Origin: Ricinus communis
Taxonomy: Eukaryota; Streptophyta; Magnoliopsida; Malpighiales; Euphorbiaceae
Reading direction: 5' to 3'
NCBI RefSeq assembly: GCF_019578655.1
Contig: NC_063260.1
Span: 16,122,001 to 16,186,000, forward strand
Length of the DNA: 64,000 bases
Notes under the pieces: generated by a model
The model's database searches: none
The model's input: the letters and a program-made list of their open reading frames with translations, nothing else
What the model was told of the DNA's origin: nothing
In this document: piece by piece, positions 1 to 11,220 of the stretch
How the letters are laid out: each line of letters starts with the position of its first letter
Numbering within the stretch: the first letter of the stretch is position 1
Program-made: the position numbers and the translations under genes

Positions 1-1092
1 AAGGTCGTATCCCTGAGATCGGGTGAACCTAGAGTTACCATCGCTTATGCTTATGTATATTACTGCGAAATAGTGTTAAGTTTTGCATTACCAACTTGGT
101 TATGAGTGCAAATAAGTAAATGAAGGACAATGAACAATCAAAAGACAATTGCAAGGAGAAAAACAAACCCAAAAGGGAGCCTAAGTGATGGAATTCTAAA
201 GATGGATATTATGGATTGCCGATCTTGGTTGCCCGTGCCTAAATCCCTGAATTGAATTAGGCCTCTACGAGCTTCACTAGAAAGCTTATCGACCCTAAAC
301 CCACACACTAATCTAATGGAATCTCTTCCTATCGGATTACTACATATCAGCATTAAGTATGATTTAAAACTATTACGAGTTATTAATTCTTAATCCGGCA
401 AGTAAATCAACCTTATCTCTAAGTGTTAACTACTAGTCCTTATTATTCAATGTCCAGTTGTAACAAGCATTTCGATGTGTCAAAAACAACCCAATAAACA
501 ATTAATTCAACGTCTCAGTCTTGAATCAAACTTTTATTACTAAATAGCAAGAAGATTGCAAGAATGACAATTATAAAACTAACAATTAAGCATAATCCAT
601 CGAGTGAACCCAATTAGGTTGAAAAGATCTCACTACTATTCGTGGTTAAAGCAATTGGGGAACAAAATAAGGAAAAGAAAATTAAAGGCATGTACACCCT
701 TCTCTTTCGGAATCTCAAACCTAGTTGCCTCTTGCTCGATTTGAGAACTAATCGTGAACCTCGCCCCAATCTTCAATCTATGGAAGAATCCGATTGAAAC
801 CTTGATCCAAGTCTCCTTTTTCTGGTTTGGCTCGGAAAATCCTTAGAGAGAGAAAAATTAGGTTTGGGACGCGTTCTAATCCTAGCCTCCTTTTTTTCTC
901 TCCTCTCTTCGTTCTTTTAATTATTTCCCTTGTATCGCTTGCCGTGTGGGGACACTGGATTACGCTCCGGCCGTGGTTACTGCAGTCGTGTTCTCAAAAA
1001 CTTCCTTTTCTTTGATGTTTTGATGCACGCCCAACGACCACGCGTGGTGATTCCCGTGTTAGGAACACGTGTTCGAAACCTAACACTACGAC
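1..1092 (-). repeat. Athila-like LTR fragment (TGATGTGC subfamily), truncated by window start
   Basis: Read on the minus strand, this is the 3' two thirds of an LTR homologous to the forward copy at 37803-39238. Shared blocks include the CCGATAGGAAGAGATTCC stretch, the GTGTACATGCC block and the leader-side GGTTCACCCGATCTC block. The remaining 5' part of the same LTR lies at 2541-2754, and the gap is filled by a second, nested LTR. The true 3' end of this LTR is outside the window. No coding sequence is present, and the short reading frames here are chance. Confidence 0.75.
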
Positions 1093-2540
1093 TACGGGTG
1101 CTACTCGTTAGCTACAATCTAAGGCGGTGTACCTATCGATGCGCCTTGCACTAATGGCGAGTATCAAGGTCGTATTCCTCGGAAAGCGAAAGCCCGAGTT
1201 ACATCTTTGTTCTTTGTTATATTAACCTAAAATGGATGATGATAATTTCTAAACTAACTATTAACTACAAGCCAAGTTCTCGGAGGAGATGCGAGTAATT
1301 GATAAATGAAATAATCAAGACAAGAAGACAAACCCAAAGGGAATCTAAACTAGTTGGCAACCGAACAAAAGATAAAGGATCGCCTAATTATGCTACCCGT
1401 GGATGATTTTTAATCGACCGGCTTCTCTCGAGATAACCGAATTCCTAAACCTAATAACCTAAAGTTGGAATCTCTTCCTAACGATTGATTCTTAAATTAG
1501 CATTAAGCTTTAATCCGCCTCTATTAAGCTTTATTAATTCTTAATCCGGCTAGTTAATTATCCTTATCTCTAAGCGATTATTAACCAGTTCTTGTTATTC
1601 AAAATTCCAATTGCCAAATGGATTTCTCAATCTCATAAAGCAATCTAAACATCACAATTCCACAACGTCTCATGAATAATGCATAATCTTATTAATACCG
1701 AAAACAAGAAGAATACAAAACCAACTCAAACAATCCAACAATATAATATCAAGCCAACATAGTAAAGAAACCCCAATGGATTAAATCAGTCTAGCTAAAC
1801 ATGTTCATGTTTAAAACAATCTAGGAAATCAATTACAATGAAAGAATAATGAAAATAAAACATGTACACCCTTTTCTCTCAAATTGGATGAATACCCAAA
1901 CTGGATCTACACTTTGATTAATCTCCCAAACTGCCTCTTGAATTGCTTCCACTTTACTGCGGTTTTGCACTTCCTAACCTTGGGATTCTACTGGATTCTT
2001 ACCTCCCCGCATGACCTCTCTCTTCGCACTTACCGTAACCGAACCGACAGTAGCCCTGTGGTCTGTCACTCTTTTTCCTCTCTCCTCTAAGAAAAATTCA
2101 TTTTTCTTATATATTTAACTCGCACCTCGTGTTCAAGGTCAGTTAGTCAAGACGTCAGAAGTCCAGCCGTCGCCAAACTATGGATCTCACCAAGTAGGGT
2201 TTCCCACTACTGAGCCTCGTGTTGGCCACCATGCACTGCGGTCAAGGGTCATGATGGCTATGGAAACCGCGGTCGAATGGCACACCGATAGCCTTCGTAA
2301 TTCAAAGACGCACGTGAGTCCAGCCGTGCTCAACCCTCCTGGATGCTACTCCTCGCATAATCTGATGGATTTTGGTTTGTAATCACACGTATGTCCCTCG
2401 ATTCACCGATGATGTCCTTCGAAATGACCCGAAATGAGAAAGGAAACAAAAGACAGGTGATTCTAGCATAAAATGGGATAATCATGCATAAAAAATGTAA
2501 ACAATCGGGCATGAAAACACATGTATTATGATGTTTATCA
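1093..2540 (-). repeat. Nested solo LTR, Athila-like, mixed subfamily
   Basis: A complete reverse-strand LTR inserted into the LTR described at 1-1092 and 2541-2754. On the minus strand it starts TGATAAACATCA at 2540 and ends near 1093 in the block GCTAACGAGTAGCACCC. Flanking pentamers ACGAC (1088-1092) and ACGGC (2541-2545) look like a decayed 5-bp target-site duplication. The 5' part matches the TGATAAGC subfamily (for example 13737-15106), while the middle and 3' part match the TGATGAGC subfamily (29165-30647). No internal element sequence is attached, so it reads as a solo LTR. Confidence 0.65.
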
Positions 2541-2754
2541 ACGGCCATGTTAATTTTCCGATGTCGGATTTAGCTCGCTGCAGCCTTTGATGTCCAATTA
2601 TGCTCCAATTCTTTCCTTTTTCATTCTTTGACTTTTTTTGGACCTATGCACATAAACAGATACATAGGGTGAGTGTTGATACCAATTCACATCCAAATAT
2701 CCATAAAATCAATCTTAAAAACCCCATTTAGATGTGTGTATTTTACGCACATCA
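2541..2754 (-). repeat. 5' end of the interrupted TGATGTGC LTR
   Basis: On the minus strand this begins TGATGTGCGTAAAATACAC at 2754, the same terminus as the forward LTRs at 4314 and 37803. It is the missing 5' piece of the LTR at 1-1092. This LTR itself sits in another reverse LTR fragment that begins at 2755. Confidence 0.75.
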
Positions 2755-3481
2755 ACAATTAATTTAACGTCTCAAATTAATTGAATCAAATTTTATTACT
2801 AAACAGTAAGAAGATTACAAAAATGGCAGATAAAAATCCAATATTTAAACACAAACCATCAACAAAGATGAACCCCAATGGGTTCGGTAGTCCTAGCTAC
2901 TCATAATAAAAGAAACAAATACAAAAGGAAATAAATAACAGAAAAGAAAATGAAACATATAACCACTCTTCTATCGAATCGGAGTGGGAATGTCGCAAGT
3001 GCCAATTTTGAAACCAAATTTCAAGTATGGATCCTGATGTCCTACCAACCGCCTGAAACTTCAATCTTTGCTTGAATCCTCCAAATCAATCCTTTGAACT
3101 GACATTGGTCTCCCAAATGTCAAGAACAGAGGAGAGTTGAGTATGGGTCGCTACAGATAAGTCTAGAATCGCTTTTTGCATGCCGTCTGCTTGCACCAAC
3201 CTCCATGAAATGCAAAATTTTTGAAATTGTCCAAGGGATCATGCAAAAGCCTCAAAACTGTGTGCCAACAAGGAATCGACTCTAATAAGCATCTAATACG
3301 CGTAAATCATCCAAATAACTTGGTTTCTACCCGTAAATCAATCAATCTCTATCGAGGGTCTAAGAACCTGAAAAATTCATAAACATACCACAATGCGATC
3401 AAACATGAATAAATATGACTCAAATACATGAATAAATGGCTGATAAACAGTCAATAAACATGCATAGAATTATCTACATCA
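2755..3481 (-). repeat. Divergent LTR fragment, 5' end at 3481
   Basis: On the minus strand it starts TGATGTAGATAATTC at 3481. Toward 2755 it becomes recognisably Athila-LTR-like: the blocks with TTTGATTCAATTAATTTGAG and ACCCATTGGGGTTCATC are shared with the other LTRs. The central 400 bases do not match other LTRs in the window. It is cut at 2755 by the TGATGTGC LTR. It abuts copia sequence on its right. Confidence 0.5.
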
Positions 3482-4313
3482 AAGGCCTAGCAAGAACAAG
3501 AAGGATGATGTTACTTGCAATGAGTGTGGAAAGCAAGGACAAGTCAAACAGGGTTGTCTCAAGTACTTGAAGAGGAAGAACTGAGATAAAGAAAATAAAA
3601 ATGTTTTGAAGGCTACTTAGAATGGTGCATCTTCATCTTCAAACAATGAGAATGATAGAGATAAAGAAGTAATTCTTTGCTTCATGGCCAACTTAGAAGA
3701 ACCTCATGATGTATGCTCCATTTCTCACTTATATAATTCTTCTTCTTCATATTCATCTTCTTATTTTTTTGGTGATGACTTGTTGGATGATAAGGATGAA
3801 TTCTTACAAAATATGCTTCTAAAAATAAATTTTTATAAAAATAAATATTCGAATTTGGAAAAAGATCTTGAAGTCTCAAAGAATGAAATTAATTCTTTAA
3901 AAACTTCTAATGAGGACTTAAAAAAGATCAATGCATGAAGTTTCAAATGAAAAGCTTCTCAAGAAAAATAATGCTTTGAAAAATAAATTAGAGGAGCTTG
4001 GGAACTTAATCTCAAAGTTTCATAAAGGAGATGAATCTATTGATACACTAGTTGCATCTCAAAGACCTCCTTTTGTGAGATATGGACTTGGGTCAGTGGA
4101 GCTTTATCATCCATATCTCTAACACCTCACATTATAACTTTTGTTAAGGCCACTCAACCTCATAAGGTTGAAAGAAATTCTAAAATAATTTCAAAGGGAA
4201 AAAGTGGTGAATGCATTGAGGCTTATACCTCAAGAAAAAAGTGGCTAATAAAACCAATTTTAACTCCTCTCATGATTCAAAGGTCACTTGCCATTATTGC
4301 ATGAAAGTTGGAC
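3482..4313 (+). pseudogene. Ty1/copia gag remnant (left part)
   Basis: This is a broken gag region of a Ty1/copia retrotransposon. A zinc-knuckle relic at about 3513-3555 reads CNECGKQGQVKQGC, the CX2CX4HX4C layout with the histidine replaced by Gln. After it come a basic stretch, a CFMANLEEPHDVC block, a serine-rich run, and a lysine/glutamate/asparagine-rich coiled-coil-like segment (about 3790-4010). Copia gag-pol polyproteins have this order. Stops and frame changes occur at about 3585, 3938 and 4122. The last 110 bp (4204-4313) recur almost perfectly at 39354-39463. The sequence ends exactly where a TGATGTGC LTR begins. Assignment to a SIRE/Maximus-like lineage is possible but weak. Confidence 0.6.
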
Positions 4314-5394
4314 TGATGTGCGTAAAATACACACATCTAAATGGGGTTTTTAAGATCGATTTTATGGATATTTGGATGTGAATTGGTATCAACACTCACC
4401 CTATGTATCTGTTTGTGTGCATTAGGTCCAAAAGAAGTCAAAGAATGAAAAAGGAAAGAATTGGAGCATAATTGGACATCAAAGCTGCCGAAACGAGCTA
4501 AGTACGAGCATCGGGAAGTTGAACATGGCCGTGTTGGTTTCAACTAACACTCGGCCTACCGGTCGTGCATCAAAACATCAAAGAAAAGGAAGTTCTAGAG
4601 CTACGGTAGGTAACAGGGAACACACTCGTCACAACAATACGTGGTTACGCGGGGGAATAATTAAAAGAACGAAGAGAGGAAAGAGAAAGAGGAGGCAGGT
4701 TAAGAACGTCCAAAACCCTAATTTTTCTCTCTCTAAGGATTCTCTAAGCCGAAACCAAGTAAAAGGAGACTTGGATCAAGATTTCAATCGGATTCTTCAT
4801 CGCAGGATTAAAGATCATGGGTTCACATGGTTCTCAAATCGAGCAAGAGGCAACTAGGGTTTGAGATTTCGAATTTGCAAATTTAGGGTTTTTCATTCAG
4901 CTTGAAAGAGAAGGGTGTACATGCCTTTAATTTTCTTTCCCTTATTTTGTTCCCCAAGTGCTTTAACCATGAACATGAGTACCTAGATCTTTTGAACCCA
5001 TTGGGGTTTACCTTTGTTGATGGATTATGCTTAATTGTTAGTTTTATAATTGTCATTCTTGCAATCTTCTTGCTATTTAGTAATAAAAGTTTCATTCAGT
5101 TAATTTGAGATGTTGAATTAATTGTTTATTGGGTTGTTTCTTGACATTGAGAAATGCTTGTTACAATTGGACATTGATTAGTAAGGACTAGTAGTTAACA
5201 CTTAGAGATAAGGTTGATTTACTCGCCGAATTAAGAATTAATAACTCTTAATAGTTTTAAATCTACTTAATGCTAATCTGTAGTAATCCGATAGGAAGAG
5301 ATTCCATTAGATTAGTGCAGGTTTAGGAATTCGGTAAGCTCGAGAGAGGAACTGGGATTCAATTCAGGATTTAGGCACGGGTAAGCAAGATCGG
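4314..5394 (+). repeat. Athila-like LTR (TGATGTGC subfamily), 3'-truncated
   Basis: Starts TGATGTGCGTAAAATACAC and matches the LTR at 37803-39238 along its length up to GCAAGATCGG at 5394. There the sequence switches abruptly to the start of a TGATAAGC LTR. It is a candidate 5' LTR of the outermost element of the nest, whose 3' LTR would be 37803-39238. Confidence 0.7.
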
Positions 5395-6871
5395 TGATAA
5401 GCATCATACTACACATGTTTTCATGCCCGATTGTTTACATTTTTATGCATGATTATCCTATTTTATGCTAGAATCACCTGTCTTTTGTTTCCTTTCTTTC
5501 GTTTGAGTCATTTTCAAGGACACCATCAATAATCGAGGGAAATACGGATTCGGATTACTTTAACAAAATTCCATCAAACTGGGTGAAACTAGACCCGAGG
5601 TCGAGCATGGCCCTCGACTCTGTGCGTTGAATACCAACAAGCTATCCCCAATTGTGCCATTTATTCAAAGACGACTAGAGCCTGACACTTGGCCCACGAC
5701 GCCGGCCTGGTGGCTCAAAGACCGCCGCAAGACTTAGCAAAGTCGGACAACAGTCAAGACAACAGCATTCGGCTCACACAGCTTGACTCCCGCCATGTCA
5801 ATCATCATAGCTCCCGCCATGTCGAATCATCATACTGGCCTCGACTACCATGTTGTCAATCAACTATAGGCAATTTTGAATTCTTTCGGAAAGGGGGAAA
5901 AATTTTGGACTCAATTCCAAGACACACACTTAATCAATTGCTCCTATACCTCAATTGTAGACTTTGAGAGATCAAATTCATCAATTGAAGGAGGGAATTC
6001 ACTTGTTCCAACATCGAATTGAAGATCAAGACAAACTTTGGGAGCATCAAGAGGCAATCAGAGTTCGAGATCGAATTTGTAAATTTAGGTTCGTTCGATT
6101 TGGAAAGAGAAGGGTGTACATGCCTTTAATTTTCTTTTCCTTATTTTGTTCCCTAATTGCTTTAACCATGAACATGAGTAGCTAGATCTTTTGAACCCAC
6201 CCATTGGGGTTTACTTTTTCATGATGGATTATGCTTAATTGTTAGTTTTATAATTGTCATTCTTGCAATCTTCTTGCTATTTTGTACTAAAAGTTTGATT
6301 TAGTTAATTTGAGACGTTGAATTAATTGTTTATTAGGTTGTTTCTTGACATTGAGAAATGCTTGTTACAACTAGACATTGAATAGTAAGGACTAGTAGTT
6401 AACACTTAGAGATAAGGTTGATTTACTCACGGATTAAGAATTAATAACTCTTAATAGTTTTAAATCATACTTAATGCTAATCTGTAGTAATCCGATAGAA
6501 GAGATTCCATTAGATTAGGTAGTGTTTAGAATCTTGCAAGCTCGAGAGGAAGGACAATTCAATTTCAGGATTTGTGTAAGCAAGACTCAAGAATCCATAA
6601 AATCCATCTTTAGAATTCCATCACTTAGCTCCTTTTGGGTTTGTTTTCCTCTTGCAATTGTCTTTTGTTTGTCCGTTGTTCTTCATTTACTTATTTGCAC
6701 TCATAACCATTAGTTTGTACGCTAGAACTTTCACACCTTATTTGGGACTAGATAACATGTAACGAGTAGTAACCTAGGTTCACCCCGGATTCCGGATACG
6801 ACTGACACCACCAGTGCTAGCTGCACCTGTGAGGTTCACCGCCTTAGTGTAGGTTGCATAAAGAGCCATCA
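5395..6871 (+). repeat. Athila-like LTR (TGATAAGC subfamily), copy 1
   Basis: Begins TGATAAGCATCATACTACAC and ends CCATCA, giving canonical TG...CA ends and about 1.48 kb. It is followed by a decayed primer-binding site and the leader block GAACTAGAGTGAATTG. Homologous LTRs begin at 7641 and 13737, with a reverse copy at 15657-17085. It interrupts the TGATGTGC LTR at 5394. Confidence 0.8.
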
Positions 6872-7059
6872 AGTTTTTGTGGCGGATTCGAGGACACACA
6901 AGAACGTGAACTAGAGTGAATTGTTTTTGTGTTAATTTAGTCATTAATTGTTTATTCATTTATTCTTTATTTAATTTTTGTTTTTTTATTATTTATTATT
7001 TATTATTATATTGTTTTTATTGATTGGTGGTTGTGTGGTCTTTCAGTTTTAGGTAGTTT
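6872..7059 (+). other. Athila-like leader with decayed primer-binding site
   Basis: Directly after the LTR, AGTTTTTGTGGCGGATTCG (6871-6889) is a degraded form of the TGGCGCCGTTGCCGGGGA-type primer-binding site known for Athila elements, which is complementary to tRNA-Asp. An AT-rich leader follows, similar to 9029-9197 and 15394-15530. Confidence 0.55.
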
Positions 7060-7640
7060 ATGACCAGGAGCTCAAACTCGAATCTTAAAAGCTCCATCCG
7101 ATCCGAGCAACTCCATCCCCGAGACTCCAAGGAGGCTCCAATTAGAAGAGGGAGGGAGGAGATCGAGGTCGAGGTAATGGATGACCAGACAATATGGAAA
7201 ACCATGATCCCCAGCCACGATGCCAATGGCAGGAGGATGATATGTGAGTTTGCTCGACCATCTTTTAGATGGGACGACGAAAACTAGATAGTGACTTTAC
7301 ATGTGTGAGCGGCAATTAATTTTGAGATAAAGGCCAATGTTATCCGGATGATCCAAAGTAGCTTGCAATTTGGAGTGATTGCTGCAGAGGATCCTAATGC
7401 ACATATCTCTAACTTTTGGAGATTTGTGACACATTCAAGATAAATGGAACCACCATCATGATGCCATTTGGAGATTGTTTCCATTTTCCGAGGAGCAGAA
7501 AGAGATGTGCAATCTCTTCCAACGACAAACAATTACTACACCGGAGGGCGCTATCGAAAATTTTTATATAAGTATTTTCCTCCCTCCCGCTAAAACTGCT
7601 AAACTTAGAAATGACATATCTTCTTTTGCGGTTTGATGAT
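7060..7640 (+). pseudogene. Athila-like gag, 5' part only (unit B)
   Basis: Starts with ATG and Met-Thr-Arg-Ser-Ser-Asn, the equivalent of the starts at 9198 and 15531. The sequence then carries the gag core blocks in broken frames: FEIKANVIRMIQ-like around 7318-7355 and the ISNFWRF block near 7408. It stops at 7640 in the segment corresponding to the block read as KLRNDISSF. The next bases are the start of another LTR. Frame changes occur near 7287 and 7380. Function in intact relatives is capsid formation. This copy is dead. Confidence 0.6.
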
Positions 7641-9028
7641 CGATAAGATACTACACATGTTTTCATGCCCGATTGTTCACATTTTTATGCATGATTATCC
7701 CGCTTTTATGCTAGAATCACACCGCTCTTTGTTTCCCTTTTCATTTCAGGTCATTTCGAAGGACACCATCGTGAGGGGAAATACATGTGATTACGGAGCA
7801 AAATCCATCAAATTGGCGAGAACAAGCACCCACGAGGGTGAGCAGGCTTGACCGGCTACCGGCCGTCAATTATCGAGGCTATCCCACCAAGTTATTCAAG
7901 ACGGCCCACCACGGCCGGCGATCACACTGGTGCAGCTTCCCTTTGTGACTCAAGACAACATGACACTACGCATTCAAGACTCCGGCCAGTCTAATCAAGG
8001 ACTCGACCCTCGGTCAATCAACTATATAGGCGATTTTGAATTCTAATTGAAGGGGACGATTTTTGGACTCAATTCCAAGACACACTTAATCAAATATTTC
8101 CTATACCTCAATCGTAGAACAGGTAGGAGAGATCAATTTTCATCAATTGAAGGGGGATTCACTTATTCCAACATCGAATTGAAGATCAAGACAAACTTGG
8201 AAGCATTCAAGAGGCAACTAGGGTTTGAGATTTTGAATTTGCAAATTTAGGGTTTCTCATTCGACTTTGAAGAGAGAGGTGTACATACCTTTAATTTGTT
8301 TTTCCTTATTTTGTTCTTTAATTGCTTTGACTATGAACATGAGCAACTAGATCTTTTGAATCCATTAGGGTTCACCTTGTTGATGGATTATGCTTAATTG
8401 TTAGTTTTTTATAATTGTCATTCTTACAATCTTCTTGCTATTCAAAGAATAAAAGTTTGACGTTAATTGAGACTAGATTAATTGTTTATTAGGTTGTTTC
8501 TTGACATTGAGAAATGCTTGTTATAACTGGATTTTGAATAGTAAGGGACGGTAGTTAACACTTAGAGATGAGGTTGATTTACCGGATTAAGAACTAACAA
8601 CTCTTAATAGTCTTAAATCATACTTAATGCTAATTTGTAGTAATCCGATAGGAAGAGATTCCATTAGGTTAGTGCAGGGTTTAGGAATCCGGTAGCTCGA
8701 GAGAGACCGAGAACCTGATTCAATTGTGTTAGTACCTGCAAGCAAGATCGGCAATCCATAAAATTCATCTTTAGAATTCCATCACTTAGGCTCCCTTTTG
8801 GATTTATTTCTCTCTTTACAATTGTCTTTTAATTGTCCATTGTTATCCTTCATTTACTTAATTGCACTCATAACCATTACCGGTATGTTAGAACTTTCAC
8901 ACCCTATTTCGTATCAGATAACATAGCAAGGAGTAGTAACTCTAGGTTCACCCGCTCGTGGATACGAATTCTGCTAGGCTGCATCGATAGGTTCCCGCTT
9001 TAGGTGTAGGTTGATAAAGAACCCATCA
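7641..9028 (+). repeat. Athila-like LTR (TGATAAGC subfamily), copy 2
   Basis: Starts with a mutated CGATAAGATACTACAC and continues like the LTR at 5395. It ends ACCCATCA at 9028. The PBS relic AGTTTCGCGCCTGCGCC follows. It is the 5' LTR of the unit at 9029-13291. GC-rich patches around 7850-7990 differ strongly from the other copies, while the AT-rich parts are well conserved. Confidence 0.75.
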
Positions 9029-9197
9029 AGTTTCGCGCCTGCGCCGAAACCTGTGTCATAACGGAACTAGAGTGAATTGTGTTTTATGTTAATTTATTCA
9101 TTATTTGTTTTATTCATTTATTCTTTAATTTTATTATTATTTATTATTATATTATTTTTGTTGATCTATGGTTGTGTGGACTTTGCTTCGGAAGTTT
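9029..9197 (+). other. Leader and primer-binding-site relic of unit C
   Basis: GCGCCTGCGCCGAAACC (9034-9050) keeps the GGCGCCGTTGCCGGGG-type pattern of the Athila PBS with a few changes. The GAACTAGAGTGAATTG block and an AT-rich leader follow, leading to the gag ATG at 9198. Confidence 0.55.
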
Positions 9198-10680
9198 ATG
9201 ACCGGAGCTCAAACTCGAATCTTATAGAGCCTCTATCCGATCCGAATCCCATCCCCGGACTCTTAAGGAAGAGGTTGCAATTAGAAGAGGAGGAGATTGA
9301 GGTTGAGGTACCTATGGATAGACTATAACGATGGAAAACCATAACCCCCCATGCCGATGAGGATCGAGAACGATGTACGAGTTTGTTTCAAACCATCTGA
9401 CGGGACGAAATAGTATAATCCGGACTGCTTTCAGAGCGGCCAACAATTTTGAGATAAAGGCCAATGTTATCCGGATGATCCAACAAAGCGTGCAGTTTGG
9501 AGGATTGCCGGCAAATGAGGATCCCAATGCACATATCTCCAACTTTTGGAGATTTCATGACACATTCAAAATAAATGGAACAACCGATGATGCCATTCTA
9601 CCGAGATTGTTTCATTTTCCTTCGAGGGACAGAGCAAAGAGATGGTTGCAATCTCTTCCACACAAGAGCGATCACTACCAGGGCGCTAATGAAAAATTTT
9701 ATATAAGTATTTTCCTCCCGCTAAAACCGCTAAACTTAGAAATGACATATCTTCTTTTGTGCAAATACGATGAAAGCATGTACGATGCATGGAGAGATTT
9801 AAAGATCTTTTGAGATGCCGCCCACATCACGGATTGCCGGGATGTGTGTCTGCACCTTGACCGGGTTCGAACCTGCGACGGAGGCGACATCTTTGATCAG
9901 CAGGGGCCCAGCAAGCTCAGAAACTCGAAAAGGCCATGAACAACTACCAATGGCAATCCTCACTTGGCAACAAGTGGAGCTTCTAGCCAAGAAGATCGAC
10001 CAACTCAGATCGGCAGTTGGGTGGTCATGAAGTTTTGTGGTGGTGGTCAGACACTGCTGGAGGTATGTTTGTATCCTCTACTACTTTTCCATCTAATTCG
10101 CTATAATGCCTCGATGTTGAACAGTTAATTATACGGGAATGCCCCAAGGCGTGAGAATGATCCTTACAGTAATACATACAACCCCTGGTGGCGCAATCAT
10201 CCCACCTTGCTTGAGGAACAACACCTTGTGGTCCACCAGCCAGAGACTTCATCAAGAATCGCAACAGACAACATTCATTGGACGCACAAGCTCCTCTACG
10301 AAAGTCAAACTGCAGGAGCTTATGATGAAGTTTGTGGCTGATTTTTGAGTTGAGGTTCCAATGAGAACCGATAGTGCACTTAGAACCACCAGCAGCTCGA
10401 TTCGAACTTGAGACCCAAATTGGCCAAATCTCTAAGATGTTGTCCGAGAGGTGCAAGGAGCCCAGCACCACCACCGAGTCTAACCCGAGGGAGCATGTGA
10501 ATGCCATCACTTGCTGCCTGTATAGTTTCACTCCTAAGCCTTTGATGACGCCCACTATTGATGTGCAGTTAAGGCAAGCGGTAAGGTTAGGGAACCCGAG
10601 GGACAAAAGGTGAAATCAATTCCAGTTAGGGAATATCAACCTAAGATTCCTTATCCCTGCTAGAGATAAAAAAAGAGAAG
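9198..10680 (+). pseudogene. Athila-like gag (unit C), degenerate
   Basis: The best-preserved Athila-type gag core of the window lies at 9373-9813. In order it shows NNFEIKANVIRMIQQ, FGGLPANEDPNAHISNF, INGTTDDAILPRLFHF, RAKRWLQSLP, and YDAWRDLKIF before a stop at 9811. These correspond to the conserved gag signature of Athila elements (FGGLPxEDPN, LFPFSLxxxAxxWLxxLP, ESxYEAWERFKxLLxxCP). Downstream, other frames continue with an MNNYQW-like block near 9938 and a Q/P-rich tail up to about 10610. I see no zinc knuckle. Several frameshifts and stops make it non-functional. Its product in intact elements packages element RNA. Confidence 0.7.
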
Positions 10681-11220
10681 ATTTTAGATATTTTTTTTGA
10701 TATAACCACCTTTATTAGCGACAAAAACCACATGGAGGACCGTTTTACCAGAATCCAGGGTTTCTATGATGTGATGCACTTTTCCAAAATAAAACCCACC
10801 AGCCTGTCTCTAATGAAGCCAGGTTTCAGTACATACAATTCACTGTTTGGGAATTGTGGAAAAATGCTAGTTAAGGTGATAAGTTCATATTCCGAGACTT
10901 GTGGTTTTGGATATGGACAATGAGCATGGTATACCATTAATTTTGGGGAGACCTTTCCTTGCCACGGTAGAGCTAAAATAGACGTATTTGAGGAAGTTAG
11001 AACTTAATGTAGGGGACGATTGTCACTTTTAGTTTACCCTCATTTGATAGTTCTTCCACCGACCATGTTCATGCCATTTGTTGTATTTATGGAATTGATC
11101 TTGCATGTACAACCACAAGATGTACAAATGGATGATGCTATACATGTTTCTTCCCCTACTAGTATGTGTTATTCATCCGAAAAAATAACTTGTATCAATA
11201 TGAGACTTCGTACGTGATAG
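10681..11220 (+). pseudogene. Athila-like aspartic protease region (unit C), degenerate
   Basis: Homologous to the better copy at 18541-19322. Recognisable pieces are KMLVKV near 10860, VLDMDNEHGIPLILGRPFLAT-type sequence at 10909-10970, and the PQDVQMDDAIHVSS block at 11110-11160. LGRPFLAT is the conserved beta-strand/flap-distal motif of retroviral-type proteases in Athila. The active-site triplet region is lost in 10690-10850. RT, RNase H and integrase do not follow: the sequence passes directly into the 3' part. Confidence 0.6.

Noticed and set aside
4519..4857. 112-codon basic open frame in the TGATGTGC LTR
   Set aside because: Lies fully inside an LTR, and the homologous LTR at 37803 lacks the frame. 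Chance ORF.
10025..10606. 193-codon minus-strand open frame
   Set aside because: Antisense to the gag C-terminal part of unit C, with no recognisable motif and not preserved in unit D.
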